DNA from: Clostridiales bacterium
GTDB lineage: Bacteria > Bacillota > Clostridia > Peptostreptococcales > Anaerovoracaceae
Direction of reading: 5' to 3'
Length of the DNA stretch: 64,000 bases
Assembly: GCA_015058215.1 (NCBI GenBank)
Contig: SVCU01000009.1
Coordinates: 1 to 64,000 of the forward strand
The position numbers and the translations under genes were made by a program. Position 1 is the first letter of the stretch. Every line of letters starts with the position of its first letter. The notes below the pieces were generated by a model, which had not been told where the DNA came from, made no database searches, and saw nothing but the letters and a program-made list of their open reading frames with translations. Below are positions 50,492 to 58,721 of the stretch, piece by piece.

Positions 50492-50520
50492 ATGATACAG
50501 CAGTTTGGGTCGGTTTGCAA
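50492..50520 (-). promoter_or_regulatory. Promoter of the ptb-tauE-lrgAB operon
   Basis: On the minus strand: TTGCAA (50520-50515), 17-base spacer, TATCAT (50497-50492), about 40 bases upstream of the ptb start codon. Confidence 0.6.
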
Positions 50521-50592
50521 GTGTCTGGCCCGGAGATTTCCGGGGAAAATCGAAAGAGAATCGCTCCCTCCGGCTTTCGACAAAGAAAGACC

Positions 50593-50621
50593 TTGAAATG
50601 CAGCGTGAAATTTGCTATAAT
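50593..50621 (+). promoter_or_regulatory. Promoter of tRNA-Gly
   Basis: TTGAAA (50593-50598), 17-base spacer, perfect TATAAT (50616-50621), 11 bases before the mature tRNA 5' end. Confidence 0.8.
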
Positions 50622-50632
50622 AAATCTGTTCT

Positions 50633-50706
50633 GCGGGTGTGGTTCAATGGTAGAACGTGGCCTTCCCAAGGCTAAAACGAGGGTTCGATTCCCTTCACCC
50701 GCTCCA
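50633..50706 (+). tRNA. tRNA-Gly (anticodon CCC)
   Basis: 74 bases with encoded CCA. Acceptor stem GCGGGTG / CACCCGC with discriminator T, D-loop GGTTCAATGGTAGAAC, anticodon stem-loop TGGCC-TTCCCAA-GGCTA (anticodon CCC, reading GGG), T-arm GAGGG-TTCGATT-CCCTT. A strong promoter precedes it. Confidence 0.95.
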
Positions 50707-50717
50707 ATTTCATCCAT

Positions 50718-50799
50718 GCTGCCACCGGGTAGCGAATGCAGAAGCATTCCTCCGCGCATCGTTAGGTCTTAGAAGATGTGCGGCAGGGTGCTTTTTTTT
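50718..50799 (+). other. Structured leader or tRNA terminator before pnuC
   Basis: Between tRNA-Gly and pnuC: hairpin AATGC-AGAA-GCATT (50735-50748), hairpin GCGCATC / GATGTGC (50754-50760 / 50775-50781), an enclosing CTGCC (50719-50723) / GGCAG (50782-50786), then eight T (50792-50799). This could terminate the tRNA transcript or be an attenuator controlling pnuC. I could not match it to a known riboswitch class. Confidence 0.4.
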
Positions 50800-50808
50800 C
50801 GAGGAAAC

Positions 50809-51501
50809 ATGAACATCAAAGAGTCTTTTCACGATCTTACCAAATTTGAACGCGGTCTCTGGGTCACCTCTGTGGCGGTGATTCTGCTGTCCTTTTTGGC
50901 GGCGGGCGGCGGCGACCTTCTGTCCGCGGCGGCATCGCTGATCGGCGTCACAGCCCTGATCTTTGTGGCCAAGGGCTACGTGCTGGACCAGGTGCTGACG
51001 GTGGTCTTTGCCGCGGTCTACGGCATCATTTCCCTGCGGTTCCGCTATTACGGCGAAATGATCACCTACCTGGGCATGACCGCGCCCATGGCCATTTTGG
51101 CGGTGGTCAGCTGGGTGAAGCACCCCTATAAAGGCAGCCGTGAGGTGGAGGTGCACCGGCTGAAGGGAAAGCAGATCGCCGGTCTTCTGGGGCTGACGGT
51201 GATCACCACCGTCCTGTTCTATTTCATTTTAAAAGCTCTGGGGAATGCCAGCCTCGGGGTCAGCACTTTATCTGTCACCACCAGTTTTCTGGCTTCGGCC
51301 CTGACCTTCCTGCGCAGCCCTTACTATGCGCTGGCCTACGGAGCCAACGATCTGGTGCTGATCGTGCTGTGGGTGCTGGCCGTGCTGCAGGATCCGTCCT
51401 GCTTTCCCATGGTGCTTTGCTTTTTGCTCTTCTTTGCCAACGACCTCTACGGGTTCTTCAACTGGCGTAGAATGCAGCTTCGGCAGCAGCAGGGAGCATA
51501 G
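50809..51501 (+). CDS. pnuC: PnuC-family nicotinamide riboside (vitamin) transporter
   Basis: The frame is open from 50776, but the ATG at 50809 with GAGGAAA upstream gives the better start (230 residues). Seven or so transmembrane helices; PnuC signatures are KGYVLDQVLTVVFAAVYGII near the middle and NDLVLIVLWVLAVLQDPS with ANDLYGFFNWRRMQ at the C-terminus. Most likely imports nicotinamide riboside as an NAD precursor by facilitated diffusion. PnuC relatives can also carry riboflavin or thiamine, so the substrate is an inference. Confidence 0.85.
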   Translation: MNIKESFHDLTKFERGLWVTSVAVILLSFLAAGGGDLLSAAASLIGVTALIFVAKGYVLDQVLTVVFAAVYGIISLRFRYYGEMITYLGMTAPMAILAVVSWVKHPYKGSREVEVHRLKGKQIAGLLGLTVITTVLFYFILKALGNASLGVSTLSVTTSFLASALTFLRSPYYALAYGANDLVLIVLWVLAVLQDPSCFPMVLCFLLFFANDLYGFFNWRRMQLRQQQGA

Positions 51502-51543
51502 CCGGTCTCATCGCCGATAACAAAATCGTACCGTCTGTAAAAG

Positions 51544-51575
51544 AAAGGACGCATCCGTCGGGATGCGTCCTTTTT
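51544..51575. terminator. Bidirectional terminator between pnuC and the GLUG gene
   Basis: AAAGGACGCATCC-GTCG-GGATGCGTCCTTT, a 13-bp perfect stem followed by TT, placed between converging genes. Confidence 0.88.
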
Positions 51576-51590
51576 GCGTGCTTGTATGGG

Positions 51591-54245
51591 TCAGACTTCG
51601 GCTTCTGTCTGCGCACCGCCTTTTTTCTTTTTGCGGAAACGGAGCAGAAGGACCGCCGCTGCGGCGAGGACCAGAATTCCGGCGAGGACCCAGGCCCAAA
51701 GGGCGAAGTCGGGGGTCTGCACCAGACAGTATCCGGTGCTGTCCGGGGCTGCAGGGAATACCAGATAGCTGCCGTCGGCAGAGGCGCTGACACTGCTCCA
51801 GGCGCCGCTCCGGCTGCGTACGTACGCTTTCAGCAGGGAGGGGTTTCCCTCAGCGGGGATCAGGACCCGCAGCTTTTCTGCGGGCTGCTCTCCGGAAATG
51901 AGGAAGAGGCTGCTCTCCAGAAGGGTTTCCCAGGGTCTCAGGGTGGGAAGATCCTCGGACGCGGCCAGCGTCAGGGTGGTATCCGGCAGGAAATCACCCT
52001 GTACCAGCAAACGGTGCAGGGCGCTGTGGCCCAGCTCTTTGCTCTGGATCACCGCGTCGTGGGAGATGTAAACCGCAGTGTAGCTGCGGTCAAAGAACAG
52101 CTCGGTGAGGTCCGCTTCGGAAAGTCCGGCCCAGGAGGCCGTGCAGCCTTCTTTTTCGGGAAGCGCAGGAATTTCGTCCCGGCTCAGGCTGCCGCCGAAG
52201 GGAAGGGAGCGGATCACCTGGGTACCGTCTGCGAAATGGAAGGTGACGGAGACGGTGCGGAAGTTCTCGGGGAGACCCTCCAGGGCCAGGAACGCATCCT
52301 GACCGATGGGCTCGGCCTTGCCCGCATAGCTGATGCCGTCAGAAGCCCCCAAATCGTCGGCAGGAGAAAGGTAATAGTTGCGGAGGATGGAAGAGGTGCC
52401 GGGCTGCAAAAGGGCATCGGTATAGCCGATAACAGCTCCGAACCGTTCTGCTGCGGAGACCTGGACCAGGGCTTTGCAATCGGTGACCGTGTCGGCCCGG
52501 CCGGCGATGCCGCCTGCGTATTCCGCGGCGGTCACCGTGCATCTGGCATTGCAGAAACGCAGGAAGCCGTCGCTTCTGCCGGCAATGCCGCCCACATAGG
52601 AAGCGGAGGGGCCGTTTACGGTGCCGGTACCGGTGCAGTCGCGGATCAGACCCAGAGAGGCCCAGCCGACGATGCCGCCGCCGTTTTGCCGGTTGATGGT
52701 GACAGCAGCCGTATTGGAACAGCTGCGGATCACCGCGCGGATCTCACCGGAAAAATTCAGGGACTGGCTGCCCACGATCTGGATGTCTTCTTCCGGGTCC
52801 AGATCGCTTTCGACGGCGATGGCTCCGGCGATGCCGCCCGCATTGCGGTCTGCCAGAACGGTACCGTGGTTATGGCAATTCGCCACTTTGCCGTTCAGGT
52901 CCTGTTCCCGGTCGGAATCGGAGCTGTCGCGCACACTGCCGCCCAGGTTGTTTTCGGCGTTGTTCAAAACGCCCTGGATCACTTTTACCTGATTGGATAC
53001 GGCCTGCAGATCGGAAGTCAGGTGGTTTCCGGTCGTCTCCACGGCGGTCATCAGGCTGCTCATGGTATTGGAAATGCCGGTGATGCTGCTGCTCAGTGTC
53101 TGCAGAGCAGCCCGCAGGGTGTCGGGATCCCAGGTGATGTCGTTCCGGTCTTGCGGCACCAGTACATCGATGGCGTACTGGGCATCCTGTACATACTGCT
53201 TCAGCGTGACAGTCAGGCCACGCACCACGGCGGTATTGCTTCCGGCGTTGGCCATGGCCCGGTCCATCAGGACGGAAAGAACGCCCACCTCTACCTGCAG
53301 CATCTGCAGAGCATCGGTCTTGTAGGAAAGAGTCACGGAAGGCTCCATTTGTCCGGCGATGCCGCCCACTTCCTTACGGCCGGCGATACTGCCAGAATTG
53401 CTGCAGTTCAGGATCGTGCCGCTCTGGCGTCCGGCAATGCCGCCCACATTGTAGCCGATCTGCCGGTAGCCCACATTGCCGTGGTTCTCACAGCTGCGGA
53501 TGATGCCGCTGCTGATACCGGCGATGCCGCCGATATCGGTAACGGTGTTGATGGCCTCGGAACCCGTGAGGGAATCCAGTGTGATGTCAGAGAGATCCAC
53601 CCGGTTCTGCTCCACGGTGGTGTTGATCGCTGCCCGGTTTTGGCAGCTGCGGATCGTTCCTTTATTTTCGCCGGCGATGCCGCCGATGAAATGGATGCCG
53701 CTGACGGTCCCTTCCGCCGTACAGGAGTCGATGATACCGGTAACGGTGTTTCTGCCGGCAATGCCGCCGGCGGTCTCGGCACCCAGCAAAGCTCCTTTAA
53801 AGGTGCAGTTTCGGATCAGACCCGCGTTTTCCCCGGCGATGCCGCCGGAGACAGCGGCGCTTCCTTCCGGGGCTGCGGTGCCGGCGACCACCAGATCCTG
53901 CACTACAGCGGAGGGCTGCAGATAGCGGAACAGACCCTGAACGGATCCTTCGGCATGCAGGTCCAGAAGGATGGTGTTGCCGTTGCCGTTGAACGTACCG
54001 CTGAAGACGGGAATCCCGGCGAAACTGCTGCCGGACAGGTTCAGATCATTTTCCAGTTCTACGGTGAGGCCGATGCTGGCGCTGTCCAGACGGCAGCGCT
54101 TTGCAAAAGCCAGAAAATCGCTGAAGGTGCGGATGACCAAAGTCTCTCCGGGATCCGCAAATGCCGATGCGGGAAGCAGGAAGGAGCCGAAAAGGAGAAC
54201 GAAACAGAGAAGCAGGGACAAGGGTTTTCGATTGGTGCTACGCAT
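51591..54245 (-). CDS. Secreted GLUG-repeat surface protein with C-terminal membrane anchor
   Basis: 884 residues from ATG 54245, which has AAAGGAGG 8 bases upstream (the ATG at 54254 lies before the RBS). Signal peptide (KPLSLLLCFVLLFGSFLLPA), then about ten GLUG-type repeats such as AGGIAGRNTVTGIIDSCTAE and VGGIAGRQSGTILNCSNSGS in two blocks. A helical segment (LMTAVETTGNHLTSDLQAVS) separates the blocks. A C-terminal transmembrane helix (FALWAWVLAGILVLAAAAVL) and basic tail anchor it. Repeats contain a regular Cys. The gene overlaps the MMPL exporter gene by 8 bases, so the two probably work together at the cell surface. Role unknown; adhesin or exporter partner are guesses. Confidence 0.8.
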   Translation of the reverse strand: MRSTNRKPLSLLLCFVLLFGSFLLPASAFADPGETLVIRTFSDFLAFAKRCRLDSASIGLTVELENDLNLSGSSFAGIPVFSGTFNGNGNTILLDLHAEGSVQGLFRYLQPSAVVQDLVVAGTAAPEGSAAVSGGIAGENAGLIRNCTFKGALLGAETAGGIAGRNTVTGIIDSCTAEGTVSGIHFIGGIAGENKGTIRSCQNRAAINTTVEQNRVDLSDITLDSLTGSEAINTVTDIGGIAGISSGIIRSCENHGNVGYRQIGYNVGGIAGRQSGTILNCSNSGSIAGRKEVGGIAGQMEPSVTLSYKTDALQMLQVEVGVLSVLMDRAMANAGSNTAVVRGLTVTLKQYVQDAQYAIDVLVPQDRNDITWDPDTLRAALQTLSSSITGISNTMSSLMTAVETTGNHLTSDLQAVSNQVKVIQGVLNNAENNLGGSVRDSSDSDREQDLNGKVANCHNHGTVLADRNAGGIAGAIAVESDLDPEEDIQIVGSQSLNFSGEIRAVIRSCSNTAAVTINRQNGGGIVGWASLGLIRDCTGTGTVNGPSASYVGGIAGRSDGFLRFCNARCTVTAAEYAGGIAGRADTVTDCKALVQVSAAERFGAVIGYTDALLQPGTSSILRNYYLSPADDLGASDGISYAGKAEPIGQDAFLALEGLPENFRTVSVTFHFADGTQVIRSLPFGGSLSRDEIPALPEKEGCTASWAGLSEADLTELFFDRSYTAVYISHDAVIQSKELGHSALHRLLVQGDFLPDTTLTLAASEDLPTLRPWETLLESSLFLISGEQPAEKLRVLIPAEGNPSLLKAYVRSRSGAWSSVSASADGSYLVFPAAPDSTGYCLVQTPDFALWAWVLAGILVLAAAAVLLLRFRKKKKGGAQTEAEV

Positions 54246-56766
54246 CCTGCTCACCTCCTTTCTCGTGATCGGCAGGATCGGGATCGTCGTCCGCAGCCGG
54301 TGGGGCGCTTTCCTCCAGGAGCGGTTCCTCCTGGATCTCCATCTGTGTGCCTGTGGAAACGGCCGCGTTCAGCTGGCCGTGCAGCAGACCGTCGAAATCG
54401 GCGTCCACCATGCCGGAAACATAGCCCCGCAGGTGGCCTTTCACATGGATGGTACCGGTGGCCTGGCGGGTGGGAAGTTCAATGCCCTTCATCCGGAAGC
54501 GGGTGCGTTCGATGATGGAATCGCCCAGAACCAGGATGGAGGGGAGAACGAAGAGTACAAGGATAATGGAGATGATGGTACCGCGGCCGATGCAGGTACC
54601 CATGATGGCGATCACGGGCTGGGCCGACATATTGCCGATCAGGAGGCCGGCGGAGGCCATCATGGTGCCGGAGGTAAAGACGGTGGGGAAGGCGGAATTG
54701 AGGGCATGGACGATGGCCTCACGGTGGGGCATATGGGCCTTCCGTTCCTGATAGTGGCTGGAGATCACAATGGCGTAGTCGATGTTGGCACCCATCTGCA
54801 GGGCGCTGACGATCAGATACCCCAGGAAATACAGGGGCTGATCCAGCAGCACCGGGAAGGAAAAATTGATCCAGATACTGCCCTGGATCACCAGGATCAG
54901 CAGCACCGGAAGACCGGCGGACTGGAAGGTAAACAGAAGGACCAGAATGACGAAGAAGGCGGAAAGGACGCTGATCAGCAGGTTGTCGCTGCTGAAGGAA
55001 GCCGCCAGGTCACGGCAGCTGGTGGAGTTGCCCACCACATAATAATCTTCCTCGTAGTAGCGGCCGATGATCTCCCGCATTTCTCCCAGAAAAGCGAAGG
55101 TTTCCTCACCTTCTTCGGGAAGGCTCAGATACACCACCATGCGGCTGTATTGCTCGCTTTGCAGCTGAGCGCGGGCGCTGTCCAGCTGCCCCAGCATATC
55201 TTCCATGGACATACCGCCCATATCGCTTCCCAGATCCAGGGTGATGTTGCGGCTGTCCAGCTGGTCTTTCAGGAAGAGGAACATATCGAAGAGGGGCACG
55301 CGGTATTCGTCAAGACCGCTGATGATGACCCCCTGCTGATTCTGGTCCAGGGCATAGGCGCTGTAAAGGAACTGGGTCACTTCATAGTCCAGGCCCACGA
55401 ATTCACTGAGCTCACGGGCGGTAAGAGCATCGGTGAGAGAAAGCCCTTCGGCGATCTCGATGCCGGAAAGGCCCATGGTGCTCTTTACTTCCGGACAGGC
55501 GGAAAGATCGGCCAGCACCTTTCGCTCCGCTTCGTAATCCCCTTTGGGAACGATGACGGCGACCATGTTGTTTTCACCGAAGGTGTCACGGATCTTGAAG
55601 GCCGCCTCCTGCTGGGCGGTCATTTTGGGCATCCGCAGGTTGTTATACGTGTAGCAGTAGGGGCACATGCTGGAAAGGACGAAGGCCCCCACCAGAAGCA
55701 GACAGAAGACAGGGGGGAGGATCTTGCGGCTTTTGACGGCGAAGCGGCCCAGAACGGAAACATCGGGCAGCAGTTTTCTGTGCTTGGTGCGTTCCATCAG
55801 AGGGGAGAACAGTACCAGCAGGCCGGGCATCAGTGTGAACACGGTCATCAGGCTGAGGAAGATGGACTTCATCAGCACCAGGGACATATCCAGACCGATG
55901 CGGAACTGCATGAAGGCCAGGGCTCCCAGGCCGCTGATGGTGGTCAGGGAAGAGGCGCTGATCTCGGGAATGGCCTTGGTCAGAGCATCGGTGGCGGCTT
56001 CGATGGGGGCTTTTCCCAGCTCCCGCTCGGCGGTGAACCGGTGGCACAGGATCACCGCATAGTCGATGGCCAGCGCCAGCTGCAGCACCACCGCAATGGA
56101 ATTGGAAATGAAGCTGATGGTTCCCAGCATGAAGTTGGTGCCCATGTTCAGAAGAGCTGCGGTGCCGAAGGTGATCAGAAGCACCGGCACTTCCGCATAG
56201 GAGCGGGAGGTCATGGTCAGCACGACGAAAATGATGATCACCGCCACGATGAGGATCACCAGCATTTCCTCTGCCAGCATCTCGTTTTCGTCCAGACCCA
56301 CCGAGGAATTGATGGCGGCATCGTAACCGGCCAGCATGGTTCGGATTTCACCCATGGCCTGCAGGGTCAGGGGGTCGTTGGCAGCGTTGGCGAAGGTCAC
56401 GTCGAAAAGGGCGGATGCATCCCGGTAGGAGGCCTCGGTGCCGTCGAAGGTGACCATGGCGACACCGTCGATGGCAGAGAGCCTGGAGCTCAGGTCGTAG
56501 GCAGTATCCAGGGTCACGTTGGATACCATGATCTGCCCCATGCCGGTCATGGTGAAGTTGGCATTCATGGCTTCCAGCCCCTGACGGGTCTCCGTTTCTT
56601 CGGGGAGGTAGACGGTCACATCGTTTTCGACTTCGACCCAGCCCATGGAAAACACGCAGAAGATGGCAGCAAAAATATACAGCAGGAAAAACAAATGCCG
56701 TTTTCGCACGATAAAAGAGGCCGGCTTCTGCCAGAAATTACGTTTTGGAGTCTTATCTTTAGACAT
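54238..56766 (-). CDS. MMPL/RND-family exporter
   Basis: 842 residues with two repeats of six transmembrane helices, each with a large extracytoplasmic loop after the first helix (VEVENDVTVYLPEETETRQG onward). MMPL marks: ISFISNSIAVVLQLALAIDY with DYAVILCHRF near residue 240, and QMGANIDYAIVISSHYQERK near residue 670; the two Asp-Tyr pairs are the expected proton-relay residues. The C-terminal ~80 residues are a cytoplasmic acidic tail. Such exporters move lipids, siderophores or peptides. Divergent from a TetR-type regulator. Confidence 0.9.
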   Translation of the reverse strand: MSKDKTPKRNFWQKPASFIVRKRHLFFLLYIFAAIFCVFSMGWVEVENDVTVYLPEETETRQGLEAMNANFTMTGMGQIMVSNVTLDTAYDLSSRLSAIDGVAMVTFDGTEASYRDASALFDVTFANAANDPLTLQAMGEIRTMLAGYDAAINSSVGLDENEMLAEEMLVILIVAVIIIFVVLTMTSRSYAEVPVLLITFGTAALLNMGTNFMLGTISFISNSIAVVLQLALAIDYAVILCHRFTAERELGKAPIEAATDALTKAIPEISASSLTTISGLGALAFMQFRIGLDMSLVLMKSIFLSLMTVFTLMPGLLVLFSPLMERTKHRKLLPDVSVLGRFAVKSRKILPPVFCLLLVGAFVLSSMCPYCYTYNNLRMPKMTAQQEAAFKIRDTFGENNMVAVIVPKGDYEAERKVLADLSACPEVKSTMGLSGIEIAEGLSLTDALTARELSEFVGLDYEVTQFLYSAYALDQNQQGVIISGLDEYRVPLFDMFLFLKDQLDSRNITLDLGSDMGGMSMEDMLGQLDSARAQLQSEQYSRMVVYLSLPEEGEETFAFLGEMREIIGRYYEEDYYVVGNSTSCRDLAASFSSDNLLISVLSAFFVILVLLFTFQSAGLPVLLILVIQGSIWINFSFPVLLDQPLYFLGYLIVSALQMGANIDYAIVISSHYQERKAHMPHREAIVHALNSAFPTVFTSGTMMASAGLLIGNMSAQPVIAIMGTCIGRGTIISIILVLFVLPSILVLGDSIIERTRFRMKGIELPTRQATGTIHVKGHLRGYVSGMVDADFDGLLHGQLNAAVSTGTQMEIQEEPLLEESAPPAADDDPDPADHEKGGEQDA

Positions 56767-56799
56767 TGTAACCCTCCGAATTTTACAAAGTCATTCAAA

Positions 56800-56816
56800 T
56801 TGTCAAAAGTAGACAA
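56800..56816. promoter_or_regulatory. TTGTC-N7-GACAA operator-like palindrome
   Basis: Centred between the divergent MMPL and TetR genes. On the minus strand it overlaps a TTGACA -35, followed by TAAAAT about 15 bases on, so binding would block the exporter promoter. It is the likely site of the adjacent TetR regulator. On the plus strand a TATTAT -10-like site for tetR lies near 56836. Confidence 0.5.
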
Positions 56817-56943
56817 GTGTTTGTTTTTATGATAGTATTATAAGGCAAAGAAATTCTGCAGACAATCATCAATCTATTGAAATATGCCATTTTTGAACAC
56901 ATGACGGAAAAGTGTCCGAGTTTGAGTAAGGAGGGAAAAACTC

Positions 56944-57516
56944 ATGGCAAAAGCGGAATACCGCAGCGCGCTGCGGTCCCGAAAACTGATCCACCAGGCC
57001 TTTGCGGAACTGATGCAGGAAAAATCGCTGGATAAGATCACCGTTACGGATATCGTCAAGCGGGCGGACATCAACCGGGGTACGTTTTATGCCCATTACA
57101 GCGACATTTCCAGCATGGTGCACCACTATGTGGCGGACAGCTTTCTGCAGATCCAGGAGGCGCTGGAAGCCGGTTCCTACGAACTGGAAGAGATCCCCGC
57201 CATCATCGTGAGGGAGATCCAGAGAATTCTGGAAGATGATATGGAATTTTTCCGGAAACTGATGAATTCCAGCATTTCGCTTTCGCTGCAGGATGAACTG
57301 GGAGGCATCATGCAGGAGTATCTGCTCACCAAAGAATCGGTCAGTGCCAACTTCAGCCGGAAGGACTATGTGCTGATCCTGCGTTTCTGTGTGGGCGGGC
57401 TGGGAAATCTGTACCGGGACTGGTTCGCCGGGCGGTTCGACTGCACGCTGGCCCAGCTGACGGAACGGGCGGAAAAGATCCTCAGCAGCATCATTATCGG
57501 CGGATTGGTGCTGTAA
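56944..57516 (+). CDS. TetR/AcrR-family transcriptional regulator
   Basis: 190 residues: N-terminal TetR DNA-binding domain (SRKLIHQAFAELMQEKSLDK, ITVTDIVKRADINRGTFYAH, YSDISSMVHHYV) and a C-terminal ligand/dimer domain of the TetR_C_7-like type (RKDYVLILRFCVGGLGNLYR, DWFAGRF). Divergent from the MMPL-GLUG operon, so very probably its repressor. GGAGGG upstream of the ATG. Confidence 0.88.
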   Translation: MAKAEYRSALRSRKLIHQAFAELMQEKSLDKITVTDIVKRADINRGTFYAHYSDISSMVHHYVADSFLQIQEALEAGSYELEEIPAIIVREIQRILEDDMEFFRKLMNSSISLSLQDELGGIMQEYLLTKESVSANFSRKDYVLILRFCVGGLGNLYRDWFAGRFDCTLAQLTERAEKILSSIIIGGLVL

Positions 57517-57543
57517 ACGTCGTTTTTTTCCAAAAATGAAATG

Positions 57544-57571
57544 TTGACGAAACCTTAGAATGGGGTATAAT
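57544..57571 (+). promoter_or_regulatory. Promoter of the rubrerythrin-desulfoferrodoxin operon
   Basis: TTGACG (57544-57549), 16-base spacer, TATAAT (57566-57571), about 50 bases upstream of the rubrerythrin start. No clear PerR box was recognised. Confidence 0.75.
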
Positions 57572-57622
57572 ACAAAGTAAGAAAAATTTTCTGACGAAAG
57601 TTATCCAAAGGAGGAATTTAAA

Positions 57623-58162
57623 ATGGCAAATCCTTACGCAGGTACCAAGACTGAAAAAAATCTGTGGGAAGCCTTTGCAGGTGAATCCCAGGCTCGCAAT
57701 AAGTACACCTATTTCGCTTCCGTAGCAAAGAAGCAGGGCTTCGAACAGATCGCTGCACTGTTCCAGAAGACCGCCGACAACGAAAAAGAACACGCAAAAC
57801 TGTGGTTCAAGGCTCTGGGCGAACTGGGTGACACCCCCGAAAATCTGCTCCATGCAGCCGAAGGCGAAAACTACGAATGGACCGACATGTACGACAGAAT
57901 GGCGAAAGAAGCCGAAGAAGAAGGCTTCACCGCTCTGGCCGCACAGTTCCGCGGCGTAGCAGCCATCGAAAAGTCTCATGAAGAAAGATACCGGGCTCTG
58001 CTGAAGAATGTGGAAACCGCTCAGGTATTCGAAAAGAGTGAAGTACAGGTTTGGGAATGCAGAAACTGCGGTCACATCGTGGTCGGCCTGAAGGCTCCCG
58101 AAGTCTGCCCCGTCTGCAACCATCCTCAGGCTCACTTCGAAATCCACAAAGCAAATTACTAG
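57623..58162 (+). CDS. rbr: Rubrerythrin
   Basis: Peroxide reductase of strict anaerobes. 179 residues: ferritin-like diiron four-helix domain with ExxH-type ligands ([58 protein letters not shown]), then a C-terminal rubredoxin-like FeCys4 domain ([10 protein letters not shown] ... [13 protein letters not shown]). Strong RBS AAAGGAGG. It forms an operon with desulfoferrodoxin 30 bases downstream. Confidence 0.96.
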   Translation: MANPYAGTKTEKNLWEAFAGESQARNKYTYFASVAKKQGFEQIAALFQKTADNEKEHAKLWFKALGELGDTPENLLHAAEGENYEWTDMYDRMAKEAEEEGFTALAAQFRGVAAIEKSHEERYRALLKNVETAQVFEKSEVQVWECRNCGHIVVGLKAPEVCPVCNHPQAHFEIHKANY

Positions 58163-58191
58163 TTGATCGTAGAGAACAGGAGGAACTTCTT

Positions 58192-58578
58192 ATGCACCCT
58201 AAGTTTTATATTTGCAGCCGCTGCGGCAATCTGGTTTATGTCGTCCGTGAGTCCGGTGTTCCCATGATGTGCTGCGGCCAGCCCATGACTCTGCTGGAAC
58301 CCAACAGCACCGACGCCAGCGTTGAAAAGCATAAGCCCGTGGTCACCGTGATCGGCGATGAGATCGCCATCGAAATCGGCGCATCCATCCATCCCATGAC
58401 GGTGGAACACCACATTCAGTGGGTCTATCTGGAAACCAGCAAGGGTGGTCAGATCAAGTTCCTGGATCCCACGAAGATCTTCGTTATGCCTGAAGTCAAC
58501 TTCACCCTCTGCCAGGAAAAGGCGGTTGCCGTATACGCTTACTGCAACCTGCACGGACTCTGGAAGACCGAACTGTAA
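58192..58578 (+). CDS. dfx: Desulfoferrodoxin (superoxide reductase, two-iron class)
   Basis: The frame is open from 58051, but the ATG at 58192 with AGGAGG upstream starts MHPKFYICSRCGNLVY, so that start is chosen (128 residues). Centre I is a FeCys4 site (CSRCG ... CCGQPM). Centre II, the active FeHis4Cys site, is seen in EKHKPVV, HPMTVEHHI and CNLHGLW. It reduces superoxide to peroxide, which rubrerythrin next door can remove, so the two genes form one detoxification pathway. Confidence 0.95.
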   Translation: MHPKFYICSRCGNLVYVVRESGVPMMCCGQPMTLLEPNSTDASVEKHKPVVTVIGDEIAIEIGASIHPMTVEHHIQWVYLETSKGGQIKFLDPTKIFVMPEVNFTLCQEKAVAVYAYCNLHGLWKTEL

Positions 58579-58634
58579 AAAACGAAGAAGCCTGTGCCGC
58601 TGTCAAAAGCATCGCACGGTGAACAAGCTGTTTT

Positions 58635-58662
58635 CCCTGCCGGATCACCCGGCAGGGTTTTT
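58635..58662 (+). terminator. Terminator after rbr-dfx
   Basis: CCCTGCCGG / CCGGCAGGG, 9-bp stem with 5-base loop, followed by five T. Confidence 0.88.
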
Positions 58663-58721
58663 ATTTGCCAGCAGGAAGATTTTGGTGTACTATGAAAGCA
58701 CCATGAGAAAGGAGGCAGAGC

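Noticed and set aside
51582..54515. 977-codon plus-strand frame opposite the GLUG protein
   Set aside because: Gly- and Ala-rich shadow of the repeat gene, no RBS, runs through the pnuC terminator region.
53971..56832. 953-codon plus-strand frame opposite the MMPL exporter
   Set aside because: Gly/His/Gln-rich antisense shadow; the opposite strand encodes a complete MMPL protein.
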